64,000 bases of DNA from Pseudomonas salomonii (lineage in GTDB: Bacteria > Pseudomonadota > Gammaproteobacteria > Pseudomonadales > Pseudomonadaceae): contig NZ_FNOX01000015.1 in the NCBI RefSeq assembly GCF_900107155.1, positions 71,217-135,216 of the forward strand. Reading direction: 5' to 3'. Shown here piece after piece: positions 17,230 to 26,339 of the stretch. Position numbers and translations under genes: made by a program. Under the pieces are notes generated by a model. It was not told where the DNA came from. It saw only the letters and a list, made by a program, of their open reading frames with translations, and did not search any database. Each line of letters opens with the position of its first letter. Position 1 is the first letter of the stretch.

Positions 17230-18156
17230 TTAATCTGTCAGTGTGCGCACACCCGGTTTGGCGCGTTCATCCACCACCAACTCGAATATGTCCGGCCGCG
17301 CGTAATGCCCCACCACGTCATAGTCATAGCGCGCCCGCACCAGATCATCGGTGTTGATCTGCGCAGTCAGCAACCCTTCTTCCCCCACCAGCGGCCCGGC
17401 CAGGATGTCACCCATCGGCCCGACAATCACACTGCCGCCCGCGATCAACGGGCGCTCTGACGGCCAATTGGCAACCTGCGTGCCCAACGCCGCCGGCGAA
17501 GCCTGCACCTGGCAGGCGCTCACCACAAAGCAGCGGCCTTCATGGGCGATGTGGCGCATGCTCACTTGCCACATCTCGCGCTCATCCACCGTCGGCGCGC
17601 ACCACACTTGCACACCTTTGGCGTACATCGCCGTGCGCAGCAGCGGCATCATGTTTTCCCAGCACACCGCGCCGCCCAAGCGCCCGACAGCAGCGTCGAT
17701 CACCGGCAAGGTCGAGCCATCGCCCGTGCCCCATATAAGTCGTTCAGTGCCGGTGGGCATCAGTTTGCGGTGCTTGGCCACCAGGCCGCCGGTGGGTTCG
17801 AAATACAACACGGTGCAATACAACGTGCTGGCACTGCGCTCGATCACGCCGAGTACCAGGCTGGCACCGGTGCGCGCGGATAGCCCCGCCAGCGCCTCGG
17901 TCTCGGCGCCCGGTACATCGATGGCATTGGCAAAATAGCGCGCAAAGGCTTCACGGCCTTCCGGCAAGCGGTAGCCCAACTGCGTGCCGAAGGTCTCACC
18001 CTTCGGATACCCGCCGAGCAACGCTTCGGGCATCACCACCAATTGCGCGCCACTGCGCACAATCGCCTCCTCGTAGGTGAGGATCTGGGCCAGGGTGTCA
18101 GCCTTGCCACCCGGCAAGGCTCCGATCTGTAACGCCGCTACGGTAGAAATGGGCAT
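17230..18156 (-). CDS. Nitrilase / carbon-nitrogen hydrolase
   Basis: The 308-residue protein has the catalytic Glu-Lys-Cys triad of the nitrilase superfamily: Glu in VVMPEALLGGYPKG, Lys in HRKLMPTGTERLIWG, Cys in GGAVCWENMMPLLR. The motif around the cysteine (CWENMMPLLR) is that of true nitrilases, which turn nitriles into acids, rather than of amidases. It is shorter than typical nitrilases of about 340-360 residues because the C-terminal tail is missing. The start MPISTVAALQ is chosen because GGAGAGAACCTG precedes it; a long upstream extension would run through the divergent LysR gene. That regulator probably controls it. Confidence 0.88.
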   Translation of the reverse strand: MPISTVAALQIGALPGGKADTLAQILTYEEAIVRSGAQLVVMPEALLGGYPKGETFGTQLGYRLPEGREAFARYFANAIDVPGAETEALAGLSARTGASLVLGVIERSASTLYCTVLYFEPTGGLVAKHRKLMPTGTERLIWGTGDGSTLPVIDAAVGRLGGAVCWENMMPLLRTAMYAKGVQVWCAPTVDEREMWQVSMRHIAHEGRCFVVSACQVQASPAALGTQVANWPSERPLIAGGSVIVGPMGDILAGPLVGEEGLLTAQINTDDLVRARYDYDVVGHYARPDIFELVVDERAKPGVRTLTD

Positions 18157-18238
18157 CAGGTTCTCTCCAGAGAAAGGGGGTTGCCCATTCTCCGGCGAGG
18201 GGCAATCATGAATAAAGCCCACTTCAGTGCTAAATGAT

Positions 18239-19147
18239 ATGAGCCAAATGAATATCGCCCAGGTTGACCTGAACCTGCTGAAAACCTTCGAAGCCTTGCA
18301 CGACGAGTCCAGCGCCAGCCGCGCAGCCTTGCGCCTGGGCGTCACGCAATCGGCGATCAGCGCCGGCCTGCGACGTTTACGTGACGTGTACGACGACCCA
18401 CTGTTTGTGCGCACCGGGCGTGGGCTGGCGCCGACCTTGCGCGCCAATCAGTTGAAACCGGTGATCAGCGAGGCGCTGGACCGTTGTCGGCAGAGCCTGG
18501 AAATGATCAACCCGGCCAACCCGAACTATCAGGGCCGCTCGGTGGTGCTGGGCTTGTCCGATGACTTCGAGATTGCCCATGGCCGGCGGCTGATGGCAGA
18601 AATTGCCCGGCGCGCGCCGAAACTGCGGGTGATCTTCCGCCAGACCCACAGCCAGATCGTGGCAGGCGCCCTGCTCGAGCGCAGCCTGGACCTGGCGATC
18701 ACCGCCGGCGGCTTTGCCGAGCGCAGGTTGAGCCGGCACGTGCTGGGCGAAGGCGACTACCGCTGCCTGGTCGACCCGCACAGCCTGGCGCCGGGGCAAC
18801 ACGGCATCAGCCTTGCGGAGTTCGTGGCACGCGAGCATGTGTTGGTGTCGTCGGGCGGGTTTATCGGGATTACCGATGAAGGGTTGGCGGCGCACGGGTT
18901 GAGCCGCCAGGTGTGTGCGTCCACCAGTCACTTTGCCGGGCTGCCGTTTTTGCTCAAGGGCAGCGCGGCAGTGGCGACGATTCCCGGGCATGCCGCCGAA
19001 GCGATTGCGCAGATGACCGGCTTGCGTGTGTTGCCCTGCCCACTGGCGCTGCCGCGCTACCCGGTGGAGTTGGGCTGGCGCACCCAGGCGCAGCTGGATC
19101 CGCTGTTGCTCAGAGTGCGCGAAGCCATTGTGGCCAGCTTTACTTAG
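18239..19147 (+). CDS. LysR family transcriptional regulator
   Basis: The 302-residue protein has an N-terminal winged helix-turn-helix, NLLKTFEALHDESSASRAAL then LGVTQSAISAGLRRLRDVY and DPLFVRTGRGLAPT, followed by a periplasmic-binding-protein-like effector domain. It is divergent from the nitrilase gene with 82 bases between the starts, the usual LysR arrangement, so it probably regulates that gene in response to a nitrile or its acid. The ATG at 18239 is preferred over a GTG at 18227; the ribosome site is weak for all candidates. Its 3' end overlaps the convergent small gene by 8 bases. Confidence 0.92.
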   Translation: MSQMNIAQVDLNLLKTFEALHDESSASRAALRLGVTQSAISAGLRRLRDVYDDPLFVRTGRGLAPTLRANQLKPVISEALDRCRQSLEMINPANPNYQGRSVVLGLSDDFEIAHGRRLMAEIARRAPKLRVIFRQTHSQIVAGALLERSLDLAITAGGFAERRLSRHVLGEGDYRCLVDPHSLAPGQHGISLAEFVAREHVLVSSGGFIGITDEGLAAHGLSRQVCASTSHFAGLPFLLKGSAAVATIPGHAAEAIAQMTGLRVLPCPLALPRYPVELGWRTQAQLDPLLLRVREAIVASFT

Positions 19148-19394
19148 CAGCGGCCATCAGTTTGTTGACTTCGCTGCGCACCATGTTGGAAAACTCCGGC
19201 GGCGACATGCCATCAAGCTCGGCACGTACCCACTCAGCCCACTTGCCTTTGCGCTTGGCACGCTCGCCGAACAAACGCGCCGCTTCGCCCTTGGCCTTGC
19301 CCAGATTGGTTTGCCACAGGTCGTAGAGGCGGGACTTTTCATCTTCCAGCTCGGCGCGTTCGGCGAGGGTTTTGTTGGCCAGATTGAAGCTCAT
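19140..19394 (-). CDS. Conserved small charged protein of unknown function
   Basis: The 84-residue cytosolic product is highly charged and predicted helical: LANKTLAERAELEDEKSRLYD, then AARLFGERAKRKGKWAEW, then SPPEFSNMVRSEVNKLMAAAK. The ATG at 19394 has GCAGGAAA upstream and is preferred over a start seven codons earlier. It resembles small conserved Pseudomonas proteins without a known role. Its stop overlaps the end of the convergent LysR gene. Confidence 0.75.
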   Translation of the reverse strand: MSFNLANKTLAERAELEDEKSRLYDLWQTNLGKAKGEAARLFGERAKRKGKWAEWVRAELDGMSPPEFSNMVRSEVNKLMAAAK

Positions 19395-19557
19395 GTTGAA
19401 TTTCCTGCTGCACAAATAGGTGACATCTTACACTGTAGGTCGAACCATCCTGATCCGGATTTTACCTGCAAACCGCTCACGGCAAAAAAACTGCAACTTT
19501 TAGCCAAGCCCGACACTCCATTGTTCACTGTCACATTCACTCGCAAGGAGTCACACA

Positions 19558-19878
19558 ATGGCCCGCAAAACTGCCGCCCAAGCTGTCGAAGATCAAATCA
19601 AGGATCAAGCTTTCAGTGAACTGACGGCCTTGATCGAAGAGTCGGACAAGCTGCTCAAAAGCAGCGCTTCGCTGGTAGGCGAAGAAGGTGAGACGCTGCG
19701 CGAGCAGGTTGCAATCAAGCTCAAGCAAGCGCTGGACTCGGTGTCGAACGTGCGTGAACGCAGCAAGCCGGTGGTGGATGCCACCGAAAACTATATCGGT
19801 GGCCACCCATGGCAGACCGTGGCGATTTCTGCAGGTTTTGGCCTGGTGGTCGGCCTGTTGCTGGGTCGTCGTAACTAA
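19558..19878 (+). CDS. DUF883 (ElaB/YqjD/YgaM) family membrane-anchored protein
   Basis: The 106-residue protein has a long amphipathic helical N-terminal part and ends in the DUF883 hallmark GGHPWQTVAISAGFGLVVGL, followed by LLGRRN, a C-terminal membrane anchor. E. coli YqjD and ElaB are tail-anchored to the inner membrane and bind ribosomes in stationary phase; I infer a similar location here. AAGGAG stands eight bases before the ATG. Downstream lie four short tandem repeats and then a terminator. Confidence 0.93.
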   Translation: MARKTAAQAVEDQIKDQAFSELTALIEESDKLLKSSASLVGEEGETLREQVAIKLKQALDSVSNVRERSKPVVDATENYIGGHPWQTVAISAGFGLVVGLLLGRRN

Positions 19879-19879
19879 A

Positions 19880-19934
19880 CCATCGAGACTGCGCATCGAG
19901 ATTACGCCATCGAGACCAACCCATCGAGGCTGCG
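19880..19934. repeat. Four tandem 13-14 base units after the DUF883 gene
   Basis: Units CCATCGAGACTGCG, CATCGAGATTACG, CCATCGAGACCAAC and CCATCGAGGCTGCG follow one another without gaps, beginning one base after the stop codon. They lie in the 3' untranslated part of the transcript, directly before the terminator. Confidence 0.75.
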
Positions 19935-19938
19935 TGAT

Positions 19939-19970
19939 AAAGGCTGCGCCACTGGCGCAGCCTTTTCTTT
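19939..19970 (+). terminator. Rho-independent terminator of the DUF883 gene
   Basis: AAAGGCTGCGCC pairs with GGCGCAGCCTTT over a two-base loop and is followed by TCTTTT. It ends at the 3' end of the convergent dpkA gene. Confidence 0.9.
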
Positions 19971-21007
19971 TACCCTTCGGCCAGTGCCTGTAACTGCTTG
20001 AGCTCCTGCGCATCGATCTCGATGCCGGTTTCCTGCGACTTTACCCGCGTGCGATGGCGCCGATCCCCCGGCAACCGCCGCAACCCCGCCGCATGCATCT
20101 GCCGCACCAGTTCCTGGCTGCGCTCGGCAAAGCCTTGCCCGGCGGTTTTGCTCGGGTCGATCACGATCAGCAATTGGCCGGTCCAGGGTGTGCGCGCCCC
20201 TGGATGATCGGCCCAATTGAACTCGAATGAGAAATTGCCGCCCGTGAGTGCCGCCGCCAGCAACTCGACCATCATCGACAGCGCTGAGCCCTTGTGCCCG
20301 CCAAATGGCAGCAGTGCGCCCCCTTCAAGAATCGCTTTGGGGTCCTGGGTCGGTTGGCCCAGGCTGTCCACGCCCATGCCCGGTGGCAGGCGCTCGCCCT
20401 TGCGCGCCGCGATTTGCACGTCGCCATGGGCGATCGCGCTGGTAGCCAGGTCAAACACGATGGGCGGCCCATCGGCACGCGGCGCGGCAAAGGCAATGGG
20501 GTTGGTGCCGAACAAGGGGCGGTCCGCACCGTGGGGCACCACGCAGGTCATGCTGTTGACCACGCTCAAGGCCACCAGGCCTTCTTCGGCGAAGGGCTCG
20601 ACATCAGGCCATAACGCCGCAAAGTGATGAGAATTGCGAATCGCCAGTAGCGCGATCCCGGCGCTGCGCGCCTTCTCTACCAACAGCGAGCGCGCGGCGT
20701 CGAGCGCCGGTTGGGCAAACCCGTTATCGGCATCTACACGTACAAAGCCTGCGGCGACGTCCTCGACCACGGGCACAGCCTTGCCATTGACCCAGCCGCT
20801 GTTGAGCGTCGATACATACCCCGGAATGCGGAACACGCCGTGACTATGGGCGCCGTCACGTTCGGCGCTGGCGCAGTTGTGCGCAAGGATCGCCGCCACC
20901 TGCGCGGATGTGCCGTGCCGCACAAAGACCTGTTGCAGCAGCGCGACTAACTCGGTGAAGCCGATTGCGGTTGAAGCCTTGGCAACTGTCGGAGACTGCG
21001 CAGACAT
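19970..21007 (-). CDS. dpkA: Delta1-piperideine-2-carboxylate / delta1-pyrroline-2-carboxylate reductase
   Basis: The 345-residue enzyme belongs to the malate/L-lactate dehydrogenase-like (Ldh/YlbC) family of NADPH-dependent imine reductases. Segments such as RDGAHSHGVFRIPGY, GFAQPALDAARSLLVEKARS, NSHHFAALWPDVEPFAEEG and PFGGHKGSALSMMVELLAA match the Pseudomonas DpkA type as I remember it. DpkA reduces the cyclic imines formed from D-lysine or D-proline to L-pipecolate or L-proline. The start MSAQSPTVAKAS has a GGAGC site upstream; a 16-residue extension lacks one. It stands alone, without lysine catabolic neighbours. Confidence 0.88.
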   Translation of the reverse strand: MSAQSPTVAKASTAIGFTELVALLQQVFVRHGTSAQVAAILAHNCASAERDGAHSHGVFRIPGYVSTLNSGWVNGKAVPVVEDVAAGFVRVDADNGFAQPALDAARSLLVEKARSAGIALLAIRNSHHFAALWPDVEPFAEEGLVALSVVNSMTCVVPHGADRPLFGTNPIAFAAPRADGPPIVFDLATSAIAHGDVQIAARKGERLPPGMGVDSLGQPTQDPKAILEGGALLPFGGHKGSALSMMVELLAAALTGGNFSFEFNWADHPGARTPWTGQLLIVIDPSKTAGQGFAERSQELVRQMHAAGLRRLPGDRRHRTRVKSQETGIEIDAQELKQLQALAEG

Positions 21008-21175
21008 TTGAAGCTCCGTTTTTATGATTAGGAGAGGCAACGAATGGACATTCAAGTGCCCGATTAAACACCACGCACTGTGCCTGCTGTCAACTTGCGA
21101 CGGGCCTCAATAGTTACCCCGCCCGCCGCTCATATGGCCTTAGCCTGTCATTCCCCTGCCCTTTGGAGCAAGCCC

Positions 21176-24100
21176 ATGACCGGCGTTACCCCGGCGTATT
21201 TTTTTGACGAATTTTTACTGCCGATTAAAAGAAACTCGCCGAGCGCACGCGAGCGTGCGCTGGGGCTGACCGTCAAAGACCTTGATTGGCTGCATACGGT
21301 GTATCAGGCCAACGATGCCGCGCGTAAGGACCCCGAACGGCAAACCTACCCCATGAGTGTCGAAAGGCTAATGATCAATGTGCCGGGCCAGGCGCCCTTT
21401 CCACTGGCCGGCGCCTTTGTGATGAGCCCCACCCCGGACGCCGGCAAAGCACTGCTTTACACGCCTTATGGCGGTATTCAGGTGTTTGACGACCCTGCCA
21501 GCCTGCTTGTCGATGTCGCCGAGCAATTGGCGGATACGGTGCAGCGTGTCCAATTGATGAGCTTTCTGTCGGTTGCGCAGCGCAACGCCTTGCCCGCCGG
21601 CACGCCGATAACGCTGACCACCACGGTTGTCGAAGGCGCCGTCATGCAAGACCAGGAGCAAGCCCTTGAGGCCTGCCAGCTGGATAACGTGCGCACCGTA
21701 CTCGAGCACCTGCAAAAGACCCCGACGTTGTACGGCATGCTCGACACGCTGCTCGGCATCATGGCGCGCTCGTATTTCCCCAACCTGGATCAACGCGATA
21801 CACGGGTGAATTTTTTTATCCAGGACCCGGCGGGCGGTCAGCGACGCTGGGCCAATTCCCTGCCGCTGAGCGAGGCGTTGCTGCAGTTTTATGTGAAACA
21901 TGCCTGGCCCAAGGACCAGACCCGTGAGTATTTCAATCCGAAACACGCCACCAGTACCTTCACCTCGGCAGAACGCGAACAAGATCAGCAGTATTGGGAA
22001 ACCCTGATCAAGGAAACCTCCGGTAGCCTCTCGAAACTGCTGGACAGCCTGCTGAAAACCTATTGGAACGAAGACATCGGCAATGAAACCTCACGCCTGG
22101 AACTCTTTACCCAGGTGATGGCGGATAAATTTCGCCTGGATGTGTTGCTCAAGCGCCAGGAGCAAATCCTCAGTGCCGACGAAAGCCACACCCTTCAAGC
22201 CTTGTTCCTGCCAGACCATCACGCCCGTAATGCTCACGCCAGAAAACTGAGCGTGGAAACCGTACGCCTGCATGCGCCCTATCAGCACTACGTGGAACTG
22301 GCCAGCACACTGTTGATCAGCGAGAGCCACGCCTACCTGTACACGCAATCGCGTGGGGTGCAGGTGCTCAAGGACATGCAGGCGCTCAAAGATACGTTGT
22401 TGAGCATGCTCAAGGCCGCCGGCCACGAAGATGAGCTGCTCAATTTTCTGTCTCTGGACGAGCGCGACACGTTTACAGGCCTGGACCAGATAAACATCAC
22501 CGCCCTGCCCGTTACGGGCAAGGTTTTCGGCGGCATGCTCGAAGGCATTGCGACCAAGCAAATCAGCAATATGAACCACGCACTGGACCTTTACCGGCGC
22601 AGTGATGGCCAGATCAACCTGGACGCGCTGCTCGATTGCGCCCTGGACATACGCACGATGCTCGACAGTCGCCTGGCGGCAATGGAAACCGCCGGGCGCT
22701 GGACGACGCACCTCGTCACCAGCGGCAACGACAGGCCCTCCACCGTGCAGGCCGAACACGCAAAACTACATCTCAAGCGCTTGCGCGCCGCCGAGGATGC
22801 GCTGGCCAACGAGCGCAAGCACCAGCCGACATTGCGCTCAATGGTCGCTGTCGCCTTGAATGCAGAGCTGCAATCACAGCGCCTGCCGCTCAAGGCCGAA
22901 GAGGTCTATATCAACACTTACCCAACGCATGCCCAGGAGCGTGAAGAGCGCCCGCCATTGAGGTCGGTGAGCATGGTTGACCACTTCATCGAGCGCCTGA
23001 GCGGTGAAGCACCTCCCGCTCCCCACGTCCCCACAACCGGGTTTTACAGGAAGCTCGAACCACACGTGGCCCTGAAGTTGCCCAGCATGACCTTAAGTAC
23101 CTTCAATATGATCAATAACCAGGTCTTGAAGGTATTTGCCAACCACGAGATGCGCCGGCTTCCAAGGCTGTTCCTCAGCAACATGAGCAACAAACAGGCG
23201 CACTCGATGCTGCTCGGCCTGCGCAGTGAAGCCGAACTGAGGCTGTTAGGGAAAACACTGTTGTCCGGCAGCCACGCGGTGGTGGATACCCTGCTACGCA
23301 CCGAGAGCCTTGTGCGCCTGACCCGACATGGCCTCAACGGCTTTCTGCCGGATGCCTACGCCTTGACCCTGAACCTCGGCACCTGCGACACCGCCCAACC
23401 CCTTGCCAACCTGTTTGTACTGACTGAGCGCGGTGGTATCGACCCGCAGCGTTCGGGGCAGGCCGTGCTCTGGACGCCGCGGCGCGGGTATGAGGTATTT
23501 GCTTCGGTGCAGGCCTTGCACAAGGCGATGACCGGGCGCCTGCAGCACCCGATCAAACGCCTGGTCCTGCTGGAAAACCTGCCGATTTCGTTGCGCGCGC
23601 CCCACCAGGCATATCGGCTTGGCCCCCTGCAACGCATTGACGACAACCTGCTGGACAATCGCCTGAAAACTTACAACGACCAGGTCATGCACAGTATCGA
23701 TCAGTTGCTTTCGACCCCATTGGCCGCTCGCCCCCTGCAAGACTGCATTGAAACGGCCCTGGAGCAGCCTGCCCCCACCAACCTGGCACGCGCCACGGCG
23801 GTGGCGAGTGCCATGGCCCATCAACAGGCGCTGCCGGTCTGGCTGGGCATGGCGTCGCCCAAGGAGCAGATCCATCAAGCCGAACTGCTTGAGCAATATC
23901 ACAACAGCGCCCCAGACACAGAAGACTACCTGCATGGCATCACGTCGATGCGCGCACACACGCACGCGGCACTGCTGAAATTGCTTAAGGCGCGCTTCCC
24001 CGATCACACGCTGGACCCCGATAACGTGCTGATCCCGGTGCATCAGGCCCTCGACGTGCACGTCTTCAGCCTGACCGATTTTGCCTTGCGGCATTGGCCG

Positions 24101-26320
24101 GATCTGGATGCCGAAAACATCCGTTTACGCTCACGGACCGCCACCGCCCTGCCAGCTGCACTCGATGCCAGCGCCGTGGTGCAAATGGTCCGCCAGCTGG
24201 ACCTGAAAACGGCTTACCAAAAGCTGTTGCAAACGCAGCTGGACACCAACACGGATGAGGGCCTCAAGCGCCGGCGTTTGTTTTGCCGACAGCTGCCCTG
24301 GCAAACGTTGCAATTTGCCCATGAGCAAAGGCTGCAGGAACGTCTGACAGCCCAAGGGCTGAGTTACGTGCAACAGGTGTTTGACATGCCCGACGCCCTG
24401 GCCCGAGCTGAGCTGGACAGTGCAGCGGCCACGCTTCGACCTTTGGAGTTGATTGCAACCGAAGGCGCCACGCCCGCCAGGGTGCCGGGCGTTTACCTGA
24501 TAGGTCCAACGACCGGCAACGCTGGCCCGTTGGTGATGTATGCACCTTATAGCGACAACCATGCCCTCAAGGAGTACACGAACGAGCAAGCCTTGCTGGA
24601 TGAATTGGGCAGGCCGGGAGCGCTTCAGGAGTGGATCATCCTGCACCTGGAGGCGCCGCATCAAGCTACCTACCGCAATCTACTGCAAGACAACCGTCAT
24701 CGCCCCGTCGATATCCGCACAGCCTTTAACGCCGTCACCGGCAATGCCCTTCACTTCTTGTTCAATGACAACACCCTGCTATTGCTCAAGATGCTGGCCG
24801 GGCAGTTCGAGGAAGGCGCCAAATCACTCTGGGACCGAATCAGGGTTCTTTTGGGCGAGGGCATCCCTACGGCTGTGCAGTTCATGGCCGGAAAACTCGC
24901 GTACCCGCTGATGGTGTGGCGCAGCTACACGCTGTTCAAGCGCTCAGCCGATGAATTGCAGTTGCACCAATGGAAGGCCGGTCTGAAGCACTTTATCAAG
25001 GGCGTGGCGCAAATGGCCGCGTTGCGCAGTGAGCTTGAGGGCACCGAAGCCGCGCCACCTACCGAAACCGAAGTGCCGGAGGCTGACCTTTCAGATGAGA
25101 CTTTGCCTGCCGCCAGGAGCCTGGCTGCCCTGGATATCACCGCGCCCTCGCGCACTCGTTTGCAGGCTTTCGAAGAGCATGATGTCGCGCTGAAGGACTT
25201 GCAGCGAGGTACTTTCAGCCATGTTTACACGGACAAGACGACCTTGAAAGACTATGTGCCGCTGGCAGGCAAGGTGTACTCAGTGAAGAAAACCCGCGAT
25301 CGCTGGCGACTGGCCAAGGATGAACACGTGGGCGCCTACGTGGGCCGTAACACACAGGGCAAATGGGTGCTGGACCTCAGCCTGCACAACCCGCGGTTTG
25401 GTAAAGTCATGTCGCGCATGCAGACGCGGGCCGGCGAACGGGAGGCGATCAACATTGAGGCAACGGGCATAAGGGAAATTGCCGCACTGTCCAGCTGGAA
25501 AGCGCAGGTTATCAACGAAGCGCTGAATGTTGCGACGTATTACACCGTCACGTGCAAGCGCAACATCGTTGAGTTTGCAAAACAGCGCGCTCCCGATAGC
25601 CGAGTCGGCCGGTTTTTGGGTGAGCTGTTCGGGGTCATCCGTTTGACGCCGGGTCACGTAAGCAAAATCGAGAGAATAGTCGACCTGATATTGGATGAGT
25701 TAAGCGACCCCACCCTGACCAGTCCCGACTCCAAACGTTTTGTCAGCGGGACCAGCCGTATCAGCGCAGCGCGCCAGTACGCCTTTATCATTCCTGAAGA
25801 CAGGGAGCGCAAGCTGTATCTGCTCAACCGGTTCTTCGACCCGTGTATGGATAACTACCAGAACCGCTTGAACTCCCCCTTCGACATATCGGCCCACGCC
25901 AGAGCCAGTACCCTTATCCACGAATTGACCCACTTGAAGCTCGATACCGAGGACATCGCCTACCTCGATTCGATGCGGCCTTTCCATGACCTGATCAACG
26001 CGGCCAAACCGGGCGCCCGTATCCTCAAAACAACCCTGGAGGACCTGCAAAGTACGGCGCTCTCCACCCTGACGCCCGCAACGATGTTGTTCAAGACCTG
26101 GGATGATTACTCGGCGCAATGGGAAGACTACGGGCCTGACACTGCAACGGCTCACGTGCGACAAAAAGTCCTGAACACCACCGGCACCAAGGACCTCAAG
26201 GATGCCCGCGACGTCTTCATGAGTAACGCCGACAAACGCATTGACACGATTTTGGCCAATGCCGACTCGGTGACTTACTTGATTACGCAGCTGGGCCGTG
26301 TTTTGGATACGGGGGCTTGA
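21176..26320 (+). CDS. Giant toxin-like protein (dermonecrotic-toxin/DUF6543 type) with C-terminal zinc-protease motif
   Basis: The 1714-residue protein has no signal peptide. The ATG at 21176 is chosen because GGAGCAAGCCC precedes it; a GTG 32 codons upstream is less likely. Three copies of an LLYTPYGG-type motif followed by an FxxxxxL segment occur near residues 93, 763 and 1119, a pattern I associate with DUF6543 dermonecrotic-toxin-like proteins. A hydrophobic stretch lies near residues 1235-1255. Residues 1582-1593 read HELTHLKLDTED and continue IAYL: an HExxH zinc site plus a TxDxxY that resembles the aspzincin (M35-like) motif, with Asp1593 as third ligand. I infer an effector or polymorphic toxin with a peptidase tail. 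No secretion or immunity gene is adjacent. The target is unknown. Confidence 0.75.
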   Translation: MTGVTPAYFFDEFLLPIKRNSPSARERALGLTVKDLDWLHTVYQANDAARKDPERQTYPMSVERLMINVPGQAPFPLAGAFVMSPTPDAGKALLYTPYGGIQVFDDPASLLVDVAEQLADTVQRVQLMSFLSVAQRNALPAGTPITLTTTVVEGAVMQDQEQALEACQLDNVRTVLEHLQKTPTLYGMLDTLLGIMARSYFPNLDQRDTRVNFFIQDPAGGQRRWANSLPLSEALLQFYVKHAWPKDQTREYFNPKHATSTFTSAEREQDQQYWETLIKETSGSLSKLLDSLLKTYWNEDIGNETSRLELFTQVMADKFRLDVLLKRQEQILSADESHTLQALFLPDHHARNAHARKLSVETVRLHAPYQHYVELASTLLISESHAYLYTQSRGVQVLKDMQALKDTLLSMLKAAGHEDELLNFLSLDERDTFTGLDQINITALPVTGKVFGGMLEGIATKQISNMNHALDLYRRSDGQINLDALLDCALDIRTMLDSRLAAMETAGRWTTHLVTSGNDRPSTVQAEHAKLHLKRLRAAEDALANERKHQPTLRSMVAVALNAELQSQRLPLKAEEVYINTYPTHAQEREERPPLRSVSMVDHFIERLSGEAPPAPHVPTTGFYRKLEPHVALKLPSMTLSTFNMINNQVLKVFANHEMRRLPRLFLSNMSNKQAHSMLLGLRSEAELRLLGKTLLSGSHAVVDTLLRTESLVRLTRHGLNGFLPDAYALTLNLGTCDTAQPLANLFVLTERGGIDPQRSGQAVLWTPRRGYEVFASVQALHKAMTGRLQHPIKRLVLLENLPISLRAPHQAYRLGPLQRIDDNLLDNRLKTYNDQVMHSIDQLLSTPLAARPLQDCIETALEQPAPTNLARATAVASAMAHQQALPVWLGMASPKEQIHQAELLEQYHNSAPDTEDYLHGITSMRAHTHAALLKLLKARFPDHTLDPDNVLIPVHQALDVHVFSLTDFALRHWPDLDAENIRLRSRTATALPAALDASAVVQMVRQLDLKTAYQKLLQTQLDTNTDEGLKRRRLFCRQLPWQTLQFAHEQRLQERLTAQGLSYVQQVFDMPDALARAELDSAAATLRPLELIATEGATPARVPGVYLIGPTTGNAGPLVMYAPYSDNHALKEYTNEQALLDELGRPGALQEWIILHLEAPHQATYRNLLQDNRHRPVDIRTAFNAVTGNALHFLFNDNTLLLLKMLAGQFEEGAKSLWDRIRVLLGEGIPTAVQFMAGKLAYPLMVWRSYTLFKRSADELQLHQWKAGLKHFIKGVAQMAALRSELEGTEAAPPTETEVPEADLSDETLPAARSLAALDITAPSRTRLQAFEEHDVALKDLQRGTFSHVYTDKTTLKDYVPLAGKVYSVKKTRDRWRLAKDEHVGAYVGRNTQGKWVLDLSLHNPRFGKVMSRMQTRAGEREAINIEATGIREIAALSSWKAQVINEALNVATYYTVTCKRNIVEFAKQRAPDSRVGRFLGELFGVIRLTPGHVSKIERIVDLILDELSDPTLTSPDSKRFVSGTSRISAARQYAFIIPEDRERKLYLLNRFFDPCMDNYQNRLNSPFDISAHARASTLIHELTHLKLDTEDIAYLDSMRPFHDLINAAKPGARILKTTLEDLQSTALSTLTPATMLFKTWDDYSAQWEDYGPDTATAHVRQKVLNTTGTKDLKDARDVFMSNADKRIDTILANADSVTYLITQLGRVLDTGA

Positions 26321-26329
26321 GCAGCCCCC
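26311..26329. terminator. Short GC-rich stem-loop at the toxin gene end
   Basis: GGGGGCT and AGCCCCC pair around the toxin stop codon, shortly before the convergent PepSY gene ends. No T run follows, so it is a weak candidate terminator. Confidence 0.4.
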
Positions 26330-26339
26330 GTCAGGTGCA

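Noticed and set aside
18157..18447. N-terminal extension of the nitrilase
   Set aside because: It would overlap the LysR gene including its DNA-binding domain. MPISTVAALQ has the proper ribosome site and family N-terminus.
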